Shown: positions 33,524 to 45,600 of the stretch, one piece after another | How positions within the stretch are numbered: the stretch's first letter is position 1 | How the letters are laid out: every line of letters begins with the position of its first letter | Assembly (NCBI GenBank): GCA_010645155.1 | Contig: CM021315.1 | Coordinates: 7,205,034 to 7,269,033 of the forward strand | Reading direction: 5' to 3' | Length of the DNA: 64,000 nt | Source of the DNA: Tigriopus japonicus | Lineage: Eukaryota; Arthropoda; Copepoda; Harpacticoida; Harpacticidae | The notes under the pieces: model-generated | What the model saw: the letters and a program-made list of their open reading frames with translations, nothing else | What the model was told of the DNA's origin: nothing | The model's database searches: none | Made by a program: the position numbers and the translations under genes

Positions 33524-34828
33524 TTAGTAGGTTAAAATTTCCTTAGCGTTGGTTTCAATCAAACCCTCGACGGAGGCAATGGCCTCCAACCACTTGTCAA
33601 TCTTGCCTTGAAGAGTTTGGAGTTGCGAACAATCCAAAACCCGCGGTTGAACCCAATGGATATGAATGGTTTCACCCACTTGATCAATCTGCCCTTTGAT
33701 CAGGCCACGGGACAAGGCTTTCATGACGAGCAGCTCAATCTTATCGTGCGACAGATTGGTTTGATCGGCAATCTCTTGAAACGTGATTTGTCGGTGAGTG
33801 GCCGAGCGGGTAAAGGTCATTTCCATTAAGGAAAGTAACGAGATCTTCTCGTAGAGGATGGGCTCATTGGCCAGCAAATCGGGCTGTTTGCCCCAATGTT
33901 GCTTGAGGGCCGTGAACTTGGCCACGTGACCGGCGTTGAAGGCCTGGAGGAGCTCGATGAGCCATTGTTCCGGGGCTTGCGACAAATACTTCAAGATGGG
34001 ATGGGCCAACAATTCGCCGAAATTGAAAACATTCTTGCCCAGAATGGCGGCCAAGGCCAAGTGGGAAGCCAAGGAGACGTTTTCCTCATCCGATCGCTCA
34101 GTTAGGTCCGACACGCCCAAATAGCGCAAAGACGCTTTGTAGTATTCCGCGTGATTGCCCAAAATCTTGAAGTACTCGCTTTGGAGCAAATAGAACTCCT
34201 TCTGGACGATTCCGATGCCCACGATGTCGTCCAGCAAATGCTCGACCTCATTGAGCACCACCTAAATTTAAAAAAACGCCGTGAATCCGTCTTCCGTTGA
34301 CCTCTTTAAACGTTCAATACTGATCTTTTTACCTTGGTTTTATCCATATCCTTCTGGCGTTCGACATAGATCTGGCCTTGCAGGATCTTGGTGAGAGCAA
34401 ACGACTCGGTATTGTGTCGAACTTTGACGCCCAACTTTTCCAAGAACTCGTCGGCTTCTTTGATCTCCCCGGCTTCGCTCAAACTGGCCGCAATCGGACG
34501 GCAAATCTCCACCAAACTCAACGGGTTCAACCTAAAAAAATAAGAAGAGCACGGTTGGTGGGTTGATTAGTTGATTAGTTAGTGCACCGGAATTCGACTC
34601 CTTTCGGCTTTGCCCGTACTTGTTCTCGAACTCGGCGATGGCTTCGTTATACAGAGGCAAGAGGGCGTGCACGCCCTTGAGGTGCTTGACCAGCTCTCGG
34701 AGCACGCCCGTGAGTTGATGCCACAATCGGCGAGCGTGGAAATCCTGGAGTTGTCGCCAGAGATCGCTCACCGTTTCATCGGCACAAGCCGCAGCTTGGC
34801 TGTTAAAGTAGCCCTCAACGTCGCGCAT
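33524..34828 (-). CDS. PSMD13: 26S proteasome regulatory subunit Rpn9 / PSMD13
   Basis: Non-ATPase subunit of the lid of the 19S regulatory particle; it helps assemble the lid and supports the deubiquitinase Rpn11. Exons on the minus strand: 34620-34828, 34333-34531 and 33524-34261, giving 381 aa (human 376). The exon 1/2 joint at AA|GTACGG recreates EFENKLNPLSLVEI, which fits the family. A later GT would break the frame. The C-terminal half is a PCI domain with winged helix (residues of about 170-340; ITFQEIADQTNLSHDKIELLVMKAL). The end, HIHWVQPRVLD followed by a final helix, is diagnostic of PSMD13. It converges with NC2-alpha, with 238 nt between the stop codons. Confidence 0.95.
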
Positions 34829-35565
34829 AATGAAAAGAGATGCGTTGCTCCCAAAGGAATTGAGCTAAGTCCTTCAAGTCCGGCGCCGAAGATGAAATAT
34901 TCACTCGTTGGAAAAATAGGCCGCTGGCCTTGAGGATGAGGATGATGATGATGAGAAGAACTTGAGATTTGAGAATGACTCGTCGCTTCTGCTGAATAAT
35001 TGAATTGTTGTTGTTGTAGATGAGTGAGGGTAGCCAAATTAGAAGGTTGATGTTAGGCCAGTCTTTTGAATGAAACTAAAAATCTTTCTATGAGGAAAAA
35101 AATATTTTGAAATTGGAAAGGATTTAGAATTAAGTCTTCCATTCGTTGCTATTCAACCTTGAAAATTACAAAGAAGAAAAAAGATTCCCTTTTTCAGCTG
35201 TAAAAACTGGCCTTAACATGTATTTACTTCAGCACTGGCATAGATAGGGTGACTGGTCAATTGCAACGTAAGTTTAACTAAACCTAAGTTTTTTTAGATG
35301 TGACTTACAAGATTCAATTCAAACCTGTTAAACATATGAAAGCATGAACGGAGTATAGAGCCGGTGTTGAGCCTTTTGATCCCATACTATTTCATAATAC
35401 ACCTTGGGTCCAATCAATACAATGAAAATTCAATGGAACAACAAACACATTTATTGCAAAACACTCTAAATTTAGTACAACGATAGGACCCCAAGGTGCA
35501 TGTATTTTTGAAATCCGCCTTCAAGTACAGCAGTTCCTGTATTAATTAATTAATCAACTAACTTC

Positions 35566-35815
35566 GGGGAGGAGAAGTGGTGTCGTGGTTAGCGCAGTTT
35601 CCTGTGGTGAGGGAGGTCCCAGGTCCGATTCTCCTCCCCGCCCTCTCTCCGGGAAACTTGTAGACGCTATTCCACACCCACAGAAGGAGAACCAATCTGA
35701 TACCGGACAAGAGATTGCCTATCGGAAAAACTGCATGGTGTGATGATGGCTGGCTTCGCTGGCCGGGCGAGGATCAAACCTCCGACCCTAGCACCCACAA
35801 TCCAAAAAAAAATGT
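35566..35815 (+). mobile_element. tRNA-derived SINE (second family)
   Basis: The head GGGGAGGAGAAGTGG can pair with CTCCTCCCC about 65 nt downstream as an acceptor-stem-like duplex. TGGTTAGCGCAG resembles an A-box and GGTCCGATTCTCC a B-box. An unrelated body of about 150 bp follows and ends in an A-rich tail near 35805-35814. Close to the tail, GAGGATCAAACCTCC is a B-box-like motif on the opposite strand. Confidence 0.6.
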
Positions 35816-35984
35816 TTTACTTGCATTGAGCATCATTTGCACTTGTTCATATCGTAGCGGTTGTCTTATTGTTAGGGATTTTTACTATGCAAAAGCAAAC
35901 AAATGAATGGTGCATATTTTCCCGAAATTCTATCTCAAAATGCCTGAATTTGATATTCAAACTTTTCTTAGCATCTAGATCCAA

Positions 35985-36115
35985 TTCAAAAGCGAAACGC
36001 TTTGAACTGTCCAAATTCTCATGAACACCCTAGTTTTGAAAACTAGCATCAATTTTCGTGGAAAATTACGGACTGCGAATTTTGAGGACCTCACTCAAAC
36101 CTTGATTTTATGTCC
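35985..36115 (+). repeat. Diverged single arm of the NC2-alpha-intron foldback family
   Basis: Ordered matches to the right arm at about 32070-32195: GCGAAA, then TTGAACTGTCCAAATTCTCA against TAAACTGCCCAAATTCTCA, then ACCTCACTCAAACC against GATCACTCAAACC. No second arm is visible nearby. Confidence 0.45.
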
Positions 36116-36202
36116 TCTTTAAGAAACTTTAATGCAACTCCTGGAGCAATCAATAGTTTCAAAAGAAGAGAACCTGTTGTATTTCCATCATTTTGGAAGC
36201 AT

Positions 36203-39200
36203 TTAACTAAAGAAAAATGTTGAGTTTTTCACCACAGCCAAATCAAGATTCCCCTTCTTCGGCACCGCCTTAAAGGTTTGCTTGGCCTTGGCCAGTTGGA
36301 CCGGATCCAGTTTCTGTCGAGTCTCGTCATTAATATAATTTTGTAAGAACGATTCTGAGAGCTCCTCCAAGATCGGATAAGAGTGCAAGTTAATGAACTG
36401 TTGCCGACACACCTCGTTCATAATCTCTACGGAGGCGGGATGCGTCCAAAAACAATCATGCACACTGGCATAGGTACAACCACGCCTCCACATGTGCAAG
36501 GCCGTAAGCATCATATGACTCGAATCCAGAGAGTGCACAAAGTTGGGCGGGAAACCATTCCTTTGCTTGGATGTATTAGGTTTTCGGGCTAGGGAACGCA
36601 ATCCGAGTGGGAGATTCTTAGAATGGAGCGCCTTCTGATAAGATTGTACACACGCCAAACCCAAGGGAGTTTCCCACTCCACGAACCGAAAAAATTCCGT
36701 CGAGATCATGTCCGCACAACTGATGAACCAGTTCTGGATCTTTTGCGAGGATTCAAACATCTCGTTCAACGAGTCGAACGTGCGATTAGCCAGATAGGCC
36801 GAAGCCTCGCCCAATTTCTCCGTGGGAATCACGGGGTTCTCAATGTCTTTCAGCTGCTTGGCAATCTGTAACTTGGCCCCATACTTGGTCACACCATAGA
36901 CTGTGGTCATGACCGTCTGTTTGATCACTTTTCTTTTGATTGCTCCGGTCAAAAGAATGGCGATTGGATTGCCCGCTAAAGCATCTTCGCTCCGTTTGCG
37001 TTCCAAAATGGAGGCGATCTCTCCATACACATCTTGCGGACATTCGGAGGGAATGAGGTTCACGAACTTTGCACCCAATGAATCTCGTCCCATAGCGGCA
37101 TAATGCTGCAAACCATTGCACGAACCGTCTTGGTGAATCGGTAGATGAGACACGTAATTAGTCGGATCAGGACTGGCTAACGCGTTTCGAAGCTCCATGC
37201 AAGCCCCTAAAGTTTGCCAAGGCTCTTCCGACTCGAGCCACCATTTCTGGCCTCCCAAAGGGTCATTAGCCGAATCGAGAAACAAAGGCAGATTCTTCTC
37301 GGCATATTCCATCCGCTCACGGATTGAGCTCTTCTTTTTGAAGCCAGACAGATTCACCGTGTGCAGTTTCAACCAATCCAAACCCCTGGGACCTAAAGGT
37401 TTGCCTTCGGCAAACACTAATAGCGACCTTGATAAGTCACATCCCATATGATTCAGATAGGGGGGAATGGGATAAACGCGCCCACGAAAGTCAATGTTAT
37501 GTGGAAAGTACAAGACATGATCCTGGAAATGTTGGGCGATGGACAACCGATACAAGGTATCGCACCATAAGGAATAGCTCTCGGCTTTCAGTTGAGTGAA
37601 AGCTTGCTTCTGGGCTTGACCTTGTTGATAGGCCTTGTACTGATCACGAGTCATATCGCGAAACTTGCCTTTGGCCATCGTTTCCATGGGGGGCTCGATG
37701 TTGTCGGGATGGCGAGGAATGCCAACTCGTTTCAAAAAGGCATTGTACTTCTGCGGATGACGAAATACCTCGACGATACACTCAAGGATTGGTTTATTGA
37801 TGATCCAGGGCGTCGAGCCCAACTGATTGAGAGCATCTAGTGTGGGTAGCAATTTATCAGGCAATCGTGGGGTCTCAACAGCTTCTTGAACTGGTCTTCG
37901 AGTCATTTCTACTTCATGAATTAGATATCCTCCGGACGAATCGGAAACCCAAGGTCGGGGTGGCACCAACATAGGAAGTTCAGTGACGGGAAAAGATAAC
38001 TCGGAGAGCTTTCCGATGGCAAAGAGTGAGGTGAGAACGGGGTGAGGTTTAACCTCTTCCAATTCGCGACCTTTGCCTCGAGTTCGGAGCACTTTGTAAA
38101 ACGCTTGGAACGTCTTGGTCGGACCCAATGAAGCGCGTGATTTAACACAGGTTCCTGCAATTTTGAATGAACGGCCATCCAAACACAAGTTGGAGCCCGC
38201 ATCCAAATTAATCGTAAGTTTATGCACTATCGCATTTAGGAGCTCTTGACCGACTGCCAATCGGACTTGAGGAGCCCATCTTATGGAGCCCTGGGTCAAG
38301 TCATCGGCACACCACTCATGAATAATGTTTTCAAAGGCCTCACGATGACACAACTGATCTTGAGGGTGGGTGAACCAATTCATGTATCGGGCATACACTT
38401 TTGAGAGCATTTCAATTTGACTGACTAACGTTTCGGGATTGACTTTCTGTATTTCGTTCATACGGGATCGAATCATCACGGCCGTGCCCAGCATATCCTC
38501 CAAATGTTTGGTAGGGGGACTGAAGTGCTCAGAAGTTTTGCAAAGATACACGACAACATCCAGGATGATTTGAGAGAGATCTGAGGCAGAAATATTCTTC
38601 AGGAATGGGGCAGACATGGGGTTGGATATCTGCGACCGATTGTCGTAGTTTGACTCGATGGTTTGCTTTAGTAAGTCCGACCAATGACTCGAGAGATCTT
38701 TGACCAATTTGTTCACTTTTTTGTCAACGGGAACGGCCAAAACTGAAGGAACAACTTGATGGCCCGCCACTTCCATTTTGAATTGGCGTCGGGACAGCTT
38801 TCGAATTTGAGTAGCAAACTCAGGATCTGACAATTGAGGTTGTAATAAAGAATCGTCACGTTCATTCAATTCAGCCAAAATCGACGACTCGTATTTTCGA
38901 GGTCGATAGGCCGGTCGAGGTTGGAGCTCAAGATCAGGATGGACGGTTCGAAGACCCTGACCTACTTTACTGGAATAGTTTGAAGCTTGGAACACGGCTT
39001 GGGGATCCAGCTGACCCAATTCCTCTTGTAGTGATTGGATGTAATTGAGATGTTTCTTCGTGGGTGTGATTCGAACCAGACATTCGGCCATGACAGCCCC
39101 ACTGGTCAGGTTCAGTCCTCCCCAATCTTGTCTTAGGTAGTCATGAATTACAGCAACGTGATTCCAGTTCCCATGTCGAAGACCCACGAGTTTGAGTAGC

Positions 39201-39718
39201 TGGATATACAGAGATTCATCGAAGAGCACGGTGGTGTTGGAGGCTTGAATCATGGCCTTCCACTTGGCCCGATATTGCTTGATCATGAGTAGAATATGAT
39301 CGATATCCGAGCTAGACTGGATCACCGTCAGATGCGAGAAAATCAATTGAGACCACGTGTCTTTGAGCACCATGAATTGGCTCATGGTCACCAAAGACAA
39401 GCCTTCTTGACGTAAGTGAGACTCGAGCGAATTCGAGTTTATTGGGTGCATGAAAACCTTTTCGCGTCCCAAAGCTTGGGTTCGTTTGATGGTGGGTCTC
39501 TGTTGGGCCGCCTTGAGTAGCATCATCTCCCGACGAACGGTTTGCTCCAAATCCACGGAGATTGAGAGTCCTTTTTTGCTCCTCGACGATGAAAGACCCA
39601 CTGACAGAACTTGACCGCCGGAATTCAAGTGGGCGTTGGATACGCCCAAACTCGTGACACTTCGTTGCTGCCACATCAGGCAAAGAGTGCCCCCCCGATT
39701 GGGCATCCATCGCCACAT
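36203..39718 (-). CDS. POLRMT: Mitochondrial DNA-directed RNA polymerase
   Basis: Single-subunit, T7-phage-like polymerase that transcribes mitochondrial DNA and makes replication primers. The intronless frame encodes 1171 aa from the ATG at 39718; a frame extension upstream starts only at TTG. The Arg-rich, acid-poor N-terminus (MWRWMPNRGGT) fits a mitochondrial presequence. Catalytic motifs are intact: motif A HQDGSCNGLQHYAA (Asp about 864), motif B RKVIKQTVMTTVYGVTKYG (Lys about 930, Tyr about 938) and motif C SVHDCFWTHP (Asp about 1087). PNFVHSLDSSHM lies between motifs B and C as in the family. The N-terminal half is diverged. The human protein is 1230 aa. It lies 648 nt downstream of the RING-PX-BAR gene on the same strand. 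Confidence 0.95.
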   Translation of the reverse strand: MWRWMPNRGGTLCLMWQQRSVTSLGVSNAHLNSGGQVLSVGLSSSRSKKGLSISVDLEQTVRREMMLLKAAQQRPTIKRTQALGREKVFMHPINSNSLESHLRQEGLSLVTMSQFMVLKDTWSQLIFSHLTVIQSSSDIDHILLMIKQYRAKWKAMIQASNTTVLFDESLYIQLLKLVGLRHGNWNHVAVIHDYLRQDWGGLNLTSGAVMAECLVRITPTKKHLNYIQSLQEELGQLDPQAVFQASNYSSKVGQGLRTVHPDLELQPRPAYRPRKYESSILAELNERDDSLLQPQLSDPEFATQIRKLSRRQFKMEVAGHQVVPSVLAVPVDKKVNKLVKDLSSHWSDLLKQTIESNYDNRSQISNPMSAPFLKNISASDLSQIILDVVVYLCKTSEHFSPPTKHLEDMLGTAVMIRSRMNEIQKVNPETLVSQIEMLSKVYARYMNWFTHPQDQLCHREAFENIIHEWCADDLTQGSIRWAPQVRLAVGQELLNAIVHKLTINLDAGSNLCLDGRSFKIAGTCVKSRASLGPTKTFQAFYKVLRTRGKGRELEEVKPHPVLTSLFAIGKLSELSFPVTELPMLVPPRPWVSDSSGGYLIHEVEMTRRPVQEAVETPRLPDKLLPTLDALNQLGSTPWIINKPILECIVEVFRHPQKYNAFLKRVGIPRHPDNIEPPMETMAKGKFRDMTRDQYKAYQQGQAQKQAFTQLKAESYSLWCDTLYRLSIAQHFQDHVLYFPHNIDFRGRVYPIPPYLNHMGCDLSRSLLVFAEGKPLGPRGLDWLKLHTVNLSGFKKKSSIRERMEYAEKNLPLFLDSANDPLGGQKWWLESEEPWQTLGACMELRNALASPDPTNYVSHLPIHQDGSCNGLQHYAAMGRDSLGAKFVNLIPSECPQDVYGEIASILERKRSEDALAGNPIAILLTGAIKRKVIKQTVMTTVYGVTKYGAKLQIAKQLKDIENPVIPTEKLGEASAYLANRTFDSLNEMFESSQKIQNWFISCADMISTEFFRFVEWETPLGLACVQSYQKALHSKNLPLGLRSLARKPNTSKQRNGFPPNFVHSLDSSHMMLTALHMWRRGCTYASVHDCFWTHPASVEIMNEVCRQQFINLHSYPILEELSESFLQNYINDETRQKLDPVQLAKAKQTFKAVPKKGNLDLAVVKNSTFFFS

Positions 39719-40366
39719 TGCCCCTTTCAATTTAATGAGCTAGTGGCCTCTACTCTCGAGTCGTTTTCATAACAATCCAGCATGTTGTTTTGGTTTGCTT
39801 GAAAGAACTTGAACTCAGGGTGACGAGATTTTGGTCTTCAAAACGTTCAAAACCTTTGAAAGAGGATTTGGTGTTCAATCAAAAGGGTATTTCTTGAGGG
39901 AGTTTGGACATTTTGTTACGAAAAAGAAGAAAGAAATATCCAGTATGTGTTTTCTGGATAAGTCAAAACTAAAAAGAAAAATAAGCCGAAATACGTTTTG
40001 ACAAGGGCAGTACTTGGTGATTTTGTCTGTGTGTGTGCCCCCACGTATTTCTTACATTTGATGCATTTGGTCGTTTTAGAGGCACAAGAGATACCTTTAT
40101 TTCTTCAGGGGTAACTAGGTGCTTTGTCACTAAGCCTAATTTCGAATTTATCCAATTTGAAATGCAAGTGCAAACAGAATATATATATTTTTGACGAAAA
40201 TGTCCAGAATATACTATTACTAATTTGAAAAATAAATTCCCGTTCCCATTCCCATTCCATTTGATCCACATGATCCATTGAGCGAGGCGTCCAGTTCCAT
40301 GCTGACGTAAAAAATAGCGAGTATCATTGCTGCTCCATTACACATTGTTGAGGTTACACTACACAC

Positions 40367-42119
40367 TCAGGCCTCAGCACGCTCAATGTCATCCACATTG
40401 GGTGCAATGGCTGGACCACGTGGTTGAGTCTCCCCATTCCCCGGAACAGAAGGGGTGTTCAATCGACTTCGAGTGTCATGACCCGATGCCAGAGAAGCCC
40501 AATATCGCGTGTTGTAAGCCCTGAAGACCTCTTCAAATTCGTCCCGCAACACGAAGTCAAAATGTTCCAACTCGCGTCGAATCGTTTGACTGATTTTGTC
40601 AAACCCAACTTGAATCTTCTCGATTTCTTCCAAAGGGTTCTTGCCCTTTTGCACCTTTTGCATGTCTTTCTGATAACGACTTCGATACTTGAGAGTTGAT
40701 TTCGCCGATTTGACGAGATCTTGATAATCCACGGCCAATTGCTCAATAATCTCATCGGCTTTTGATTGTTCCTCCTGCATCTTGGCCATGGCCTTGTGAC
40801 ATTGAATCACTTCTTTAATAACATTGGTAAGATTACCATCTCGAGTGGTTCTGCCTACAGACATGTTACTAAGACCAACTTGAAAGTCATTGACAGTTCG
40901 GCCAAGCTTCCGTTTCTGTTCCGACATACCCTTTAGATTTTTTTCCAATTGCTTCATCTGATGGGACAAAGTGTTCAATTGAGCCACTTTGGTTTGAAAC
41001 CAAGGATCTTGTTCGGACACAGAAAATGGCGATTTCACTCGAAAAAATGACGAGAGTCTCTCGCCGAAGGATTTATTCTTGAGCACGGCTTTCGAAACTT
41101 CATGCTCTTGAATGAAAGACCGAAAATTGGGATCTTTTCGAATCACGGGATGCTTGCTCATTCTCTTCATGTACCTGTCCAATGCGACGCACCTCTTGGA
41201 GATGATCTCCGACGCCACCGATGCATTCAAATCATCATCGGTGCTCATTTTGATGGCAATAGTAGCTAAACGCTTCTTCTCGGGAGGAGGCGGGATGATG
41301 ATCCCATTGGGCTGATATTCGGCCTGAAGCTTTTGGTACAGTTTCAAAATATCCGAATATCTGCGATCAACCTTAAACGTCGATGTCGTCGGGGGATCTT
41401 GATGGCCAATTCTTGTGGTCATTTGGTACGCCACGTGGGAAAAGAGGCCCTTGCGAACCTTTCTTGGCTCTGACACGGAAATATGAACATGTTGGATTGG
41501 AATCAACATTTCCCGGCGATTGCCCTTCAATTGCTAGAGAAGTAGGAAAATTCACGTTTCATTCACGATATCATTTATTTTCGTTTCATTCCATTACCTG
41601 AAGTCGATGTGCCAGTTCTTCTGCGGTGCGATTTCTGGAATTGAGTAGAGCATGACCGCATTGAGGGCAATCACTTAAGCGACTGTTACAATCTTCACAT
41701 AGTAAATGACCCTCTGGGCATTGGTAAATTGGCGGCTTATCTGCCGTATCCAAGCAGATTGGACATTCCAACATGTCCAAAAGGTCATTGATCTTGCCAT
41801 CGGTCTAAAAATATGAGGCTGATTTAAAAAATGTCAAAAAAAGGTTTGCTTACGATTTGAACTTTACTTCAGCTTCAGCAGTTTCCACAGGTAATCTCCA
41901 TCCAACAGTTTTTGCTTCTTCCTCGCTGCCGGTTGGAACATATTGTAGAGGTCGAACTGAGTTTTTTGGAATCGGAGGTAATCGTGGATTATTTTGAGGC
42001 GTTTCACTGGGACTTTCTCCTACACTACCCGGTAGAGATTGGCTATCCAAGTTTGGTGGCGCAGACGCCATGTTTGTCGGAGTGTTCAGAATGTCTGAGG
42101 CCGAAATTGAGTCGTCCAT
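40367..42119 (-). CDS. RING finger - PX - BAR sorting-nexin-like fusion protein
   Basis: Three exons on the minus strand (41868-42119, 41598-41804, 40367-41533) join in phase 0 to give 541 aa. Residues 1-84 are disordered and Ser/Pro-rich. Residues 98-133 form a complete RING: CPIC, then CPEGHLLCEDC, then CPQC, closest in style to Siah-type RINGs. Residues of about 164-290 are a PX domain with RRYSD (210-214) and PPPPEK (234-239), which should bind phosphoinositides. Residues of about 320-505 are a helical BAR-like region similar to sorting nexins 1/2 (EIEKIQVGFDKISQTIRREL). Introns are 63 and 64 nt with good GT-AG borders. A RING on an SNX1/2-like protein is not an arrangement I know. An E3 ligase acting on endosomes is the natural inference. 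Two separate genes cannot be fully excluded. Confidence 0.8.
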
Positions 42120-42696
42120 TTTATCTGGTCTTTGAAGGCGTCGTGGCTAATTTTTGCATTTTCACTGAGTTAGAAATCATTGTAGGCCCATGCAGGCCTC
42201 TCAAATCGATTGTTTGCCAAGATATGACAAACGTTATGAATTATTAAATTCAAACCCAGCGGAAAGTCGAGAAAGTATTTCTCTGTCGTTGCTCCCTCAT
42301 TCGTTCATTATTGTAGGTAGGTAGGAGCCAAGGTACACGAATAATAATGGACCATGTGGTCTGGGAGGGAATATTGTACGAAACACCTCCGTTGTCCTTT
42401 CTGTCCTCCTCGGCCACTAACTTAATCCGGTGCGCAAGGTTAAGTCTTTACATGGGACAGTCTCTCTCCCTGAAAAGGGCCCACCAAAGAAAATCATTGA
42501 CGTCAGTCCTTGCTTGGAACAAGTGCTACTCCGAACGAGGAAAGAACCGAGGTTGACTCTGTCCCCTTTATTTTCTACCTTTCGAAATTTTCCGGTCGAG
42601 CTTTTGTTGCATGCAACAACTGGCATCGATAAAACAACTGCACCACACACTGCTTTCATTTGGGTTGTGTTATAATTACGAGAGACATAGTTGTTA

Positions 42697-45600
42697 TCAC
42701 AATAGGCTGTGTTTGAAGATTTCTCTCTCTTTGGCCACGCAGTTTAAAAAGTCAATTAGACTAGAGAAAGACACCATACATTTTTCGTTGCCATTTCCCG
42801 TAAGATCCCCATTAATTTGTTGCACGGGTAAACGCAGCGTCTTCGAATAAAGATCTTTAGCAGCAGCGGCGATGAGATGGCTCTCTTTCTTCTTCTTTTT
42901 TGAACCAAGAAATTGATTCACGAACAAGAAGAACTCTTGAATCTTCTTGACCAAGAATGAATGTAGAAAGTTCACCTCGGATTCGTCAACGCCATCCTCA
43001 ACATCTTCGTTTTCAGTTTGAGAAGCACTTTCTATGGCCATAATGGTGGGCAAACAACCAACCAGAAGATCTAAACCTTTTTCCACAAACATCCCCAAGT
43101 CCCTTGGCTTCTTCAGCCTCTCAAAGGCTACAAAATACAAGCACAACCGTTCAGACTGAATTCGAAAGTGTGAAATGTGCTTGCCAAGTGAAACCGCCAA
43201 CTGAGACGCACAATCATAATGCCCGTCTGCCAAGTCCATAAGTTGAAAGAATCTTTGATTGTGTCGCAAATCATTGGAGAGGGCTGCACTCGAAGTAGAA
43301 TACAGTTGAGCCAATCCAACATGAATTTTCAAGGCTCTATATTGGTAGAGGGGTTGTCTGGGTCCATCGGTGGTGAGATCGCAGGATTTGAGAGCCTTCT
43401 TGTAACAATCCAACACTCGTTTTTCGGCCTCATCTCGACTCATCGTTTCTCTTGGCGAGCCTGTCTGCAACTGACTGCCGATGTGATAAAGGGTCCCCGA
43501 GTATTCCCACGTAATGCTGTCCCAAAAATCCGGGTTCTTACGCCTTTGCCCCACAAGTGCGATGGATTGCTCGTAGTGTTTCAAAGCTAGATCGTAAAGC
43601 GGCAGAATATTCGTATCACCACTGTTTCCACCATTTCGTTCCAACAAATACGCCTTGACCTTGTAAGCTCGACCAATGTTGCAATGAAGGAGGGCACAAT
43701 TCAGCGAATCTTTGATTTTTTCAAAATTTTGAAGCCCCTTTGTCAAGTAAGCGAGACTTCTTTCAATGATGAAAATAACGGGATCATCTTCAGCACGATT
43801 ATTACCATCATCCCCTCCCTCGAGTTTTGCTCCGCCTAAGTTATTAGCCTGATGCATGTAGAACACTCCCATTTCATTTTGGGCATTAGCTAATCGGCTT
43901 ATCATGCTCTCAAAATCTTCTTGTACTTCTTTCGAGGCCTTCACATTCTTTTGGTCGGTAATGCTGATCCCGTGCTCTAAACAACTGATGGCTTTCTGAA
44001 TGGCATCCTCCATATCTTGAGGTAATTTAATCTTCCAGTCTCGAAGGGGTTCCTCCACATGATTTTCAATTTCATTCGCGATACTTCTATCGAAGTCTTC
44101 ACTTTGATTGTACTCCTCTTGGTAGTTGACGATTCGATTCCAATTCCTGACCATGGCCATATAACAATCAGCCGCTAATCCGAAAGCAAAAGATAACAGA
44201 AAGCTTTTCTCATGGTCAGTCGAGGTTCCCACTTGGCGATTTGTCAAGGTCACAACTTTGTAACAATTCAAAGCACGCTTGAAGCATCGTAGGGAGCTAC
44301 CATAGTTTTCTGTCCGGAAATGAAGTTCCGAAATCGTGATGTATACCAGGAAGGCCTTCTTGAGCAACACGGACTTGAGATGAATATGCCACAACATTGA
44401 GGGATCAACTTTCGGACACGATGGTGTCATCGTGTGAATGGAACTCTCACTTTGAGCTCTCTGTCGTCGAGTCTTGGGATCGTCAAAAGGCATTGGAATC
44501 GGCTCATTGGGTCGACACATTCTCGGGTTGTCTCTTTCCTTCATCTCTTGTTCTCTTTTCCTCTTTCCGTCCACTTCATTCTGCCGGTGAACCAGCTCAT
44601 CAAGAAATCCCATGCCTTCAACAACATGATTCAAAGCCGCTTTACATCGTTCCTTGGTTTCCGAAGGCAACGGAGGAGGCTCGTAGTATTCGTCTTCACC
44701 CACCGCACAATTCGGAGATGTCAACGATTTTACGTCAATCACGCTTACATTATTACTGGTTTTACTACTCGGTTTACTACTCTTGGGTTTGTCTTCGGTC
44801 TCGTTGAACTTTGGACGAAACGGATCGGTATCGTCAGGTAGATAGATTTCCGAAAGCATGAAATGAGCGGAAGTGACCAACTCTGGATGCTTGTCCTTGT
44901 CTAATAGTTTGAGACAGCTCTCCAATAATTGTCGAATGGTACTGCCTTCTTTGTGGCCATTCCCGCGGGTGACCATGTTACGGGCCACTCGGTAAAGCAA
45001 GGCTGCCACGGCGGATCGAAAGGGATTTTTTAGCTTGACATCCTCACTAGTCGAACTTTGCTTCTCGGCTTCCTCACATATAGAGGTCAGGTCGTAGAGT
45101 TTTACAAAATCGTCGTTCTTGCCTTTGAACAACCAATAGGTATGGCCTTCTCGGGCGGCATTCGATTGAATAAACGACAGAATATTTTTGGCCACATCCC
45201 GAACCGCTTTCGGTGAAAATGAGCAACCTTCTAGGTTCGGCAGATCCTCGGTTTTGACTAATTCGTAACGTTGAACGATGCCGTCTAAGTGAAAGCACAT
45301 CAGGACTTCTGGGATATGGCACATGAGATTGTCCAACCAGTAATCAAGACCGGTGAGGATGTTGATGGGTTTTTTACTGTTGTGAAGTCTCAAACTGACT
45401 GATGGGTGCTCGGCATCGCCAAAAATGGGCAAGTCGGAGCCGATCAACATGCGAATATCTTCAAAGTTCCAAACCAAATTGCGAGCAAAGTCATGTCCAG
45501 ACGACCGAGGATCGGGCAGAAGGCCATCAATAGTCGGTTCAGGGAGGAGACGAATCGCATTCTGACCAGCTTTAGTTTGACTGGGTCGCTCCTCTGTCTG

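Larger units (their letters stand above)
35040..36200. other. Intergenic region with SINE and foldback-arm fragment
   Basis: No gene is visible. It includes a tRNA-derived SINE (35566-35815) and a diverged arm of the foldback family found in NC2-alpha intron 3 (about 35985-36115). Confidence 0.6.

Noticed and set aside
34597..34619. Alternative PSMD13 exon 1 donor at the later GT
   Set aside because: That donor would carry one nucleotide and create a stop in exon 2. The AA|GTACGG donor restores the conserved EFENKLNPLSLVEI.
34768..35037. Upstream open frame overlapping the PSMD13 start
   Set aside because: It begins with TTG and is low-complexity (Gln and His runs). I do not see a genuine uORF.
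41861..41867. Later donor (AAATC|GTAAGC) for exon 1 of the RING-PX-BAR gene
   Set aside because: It leaves two nucleotides that do not match the phase-0 RING exon. The GAA|GTAAAG donor keeps frame.
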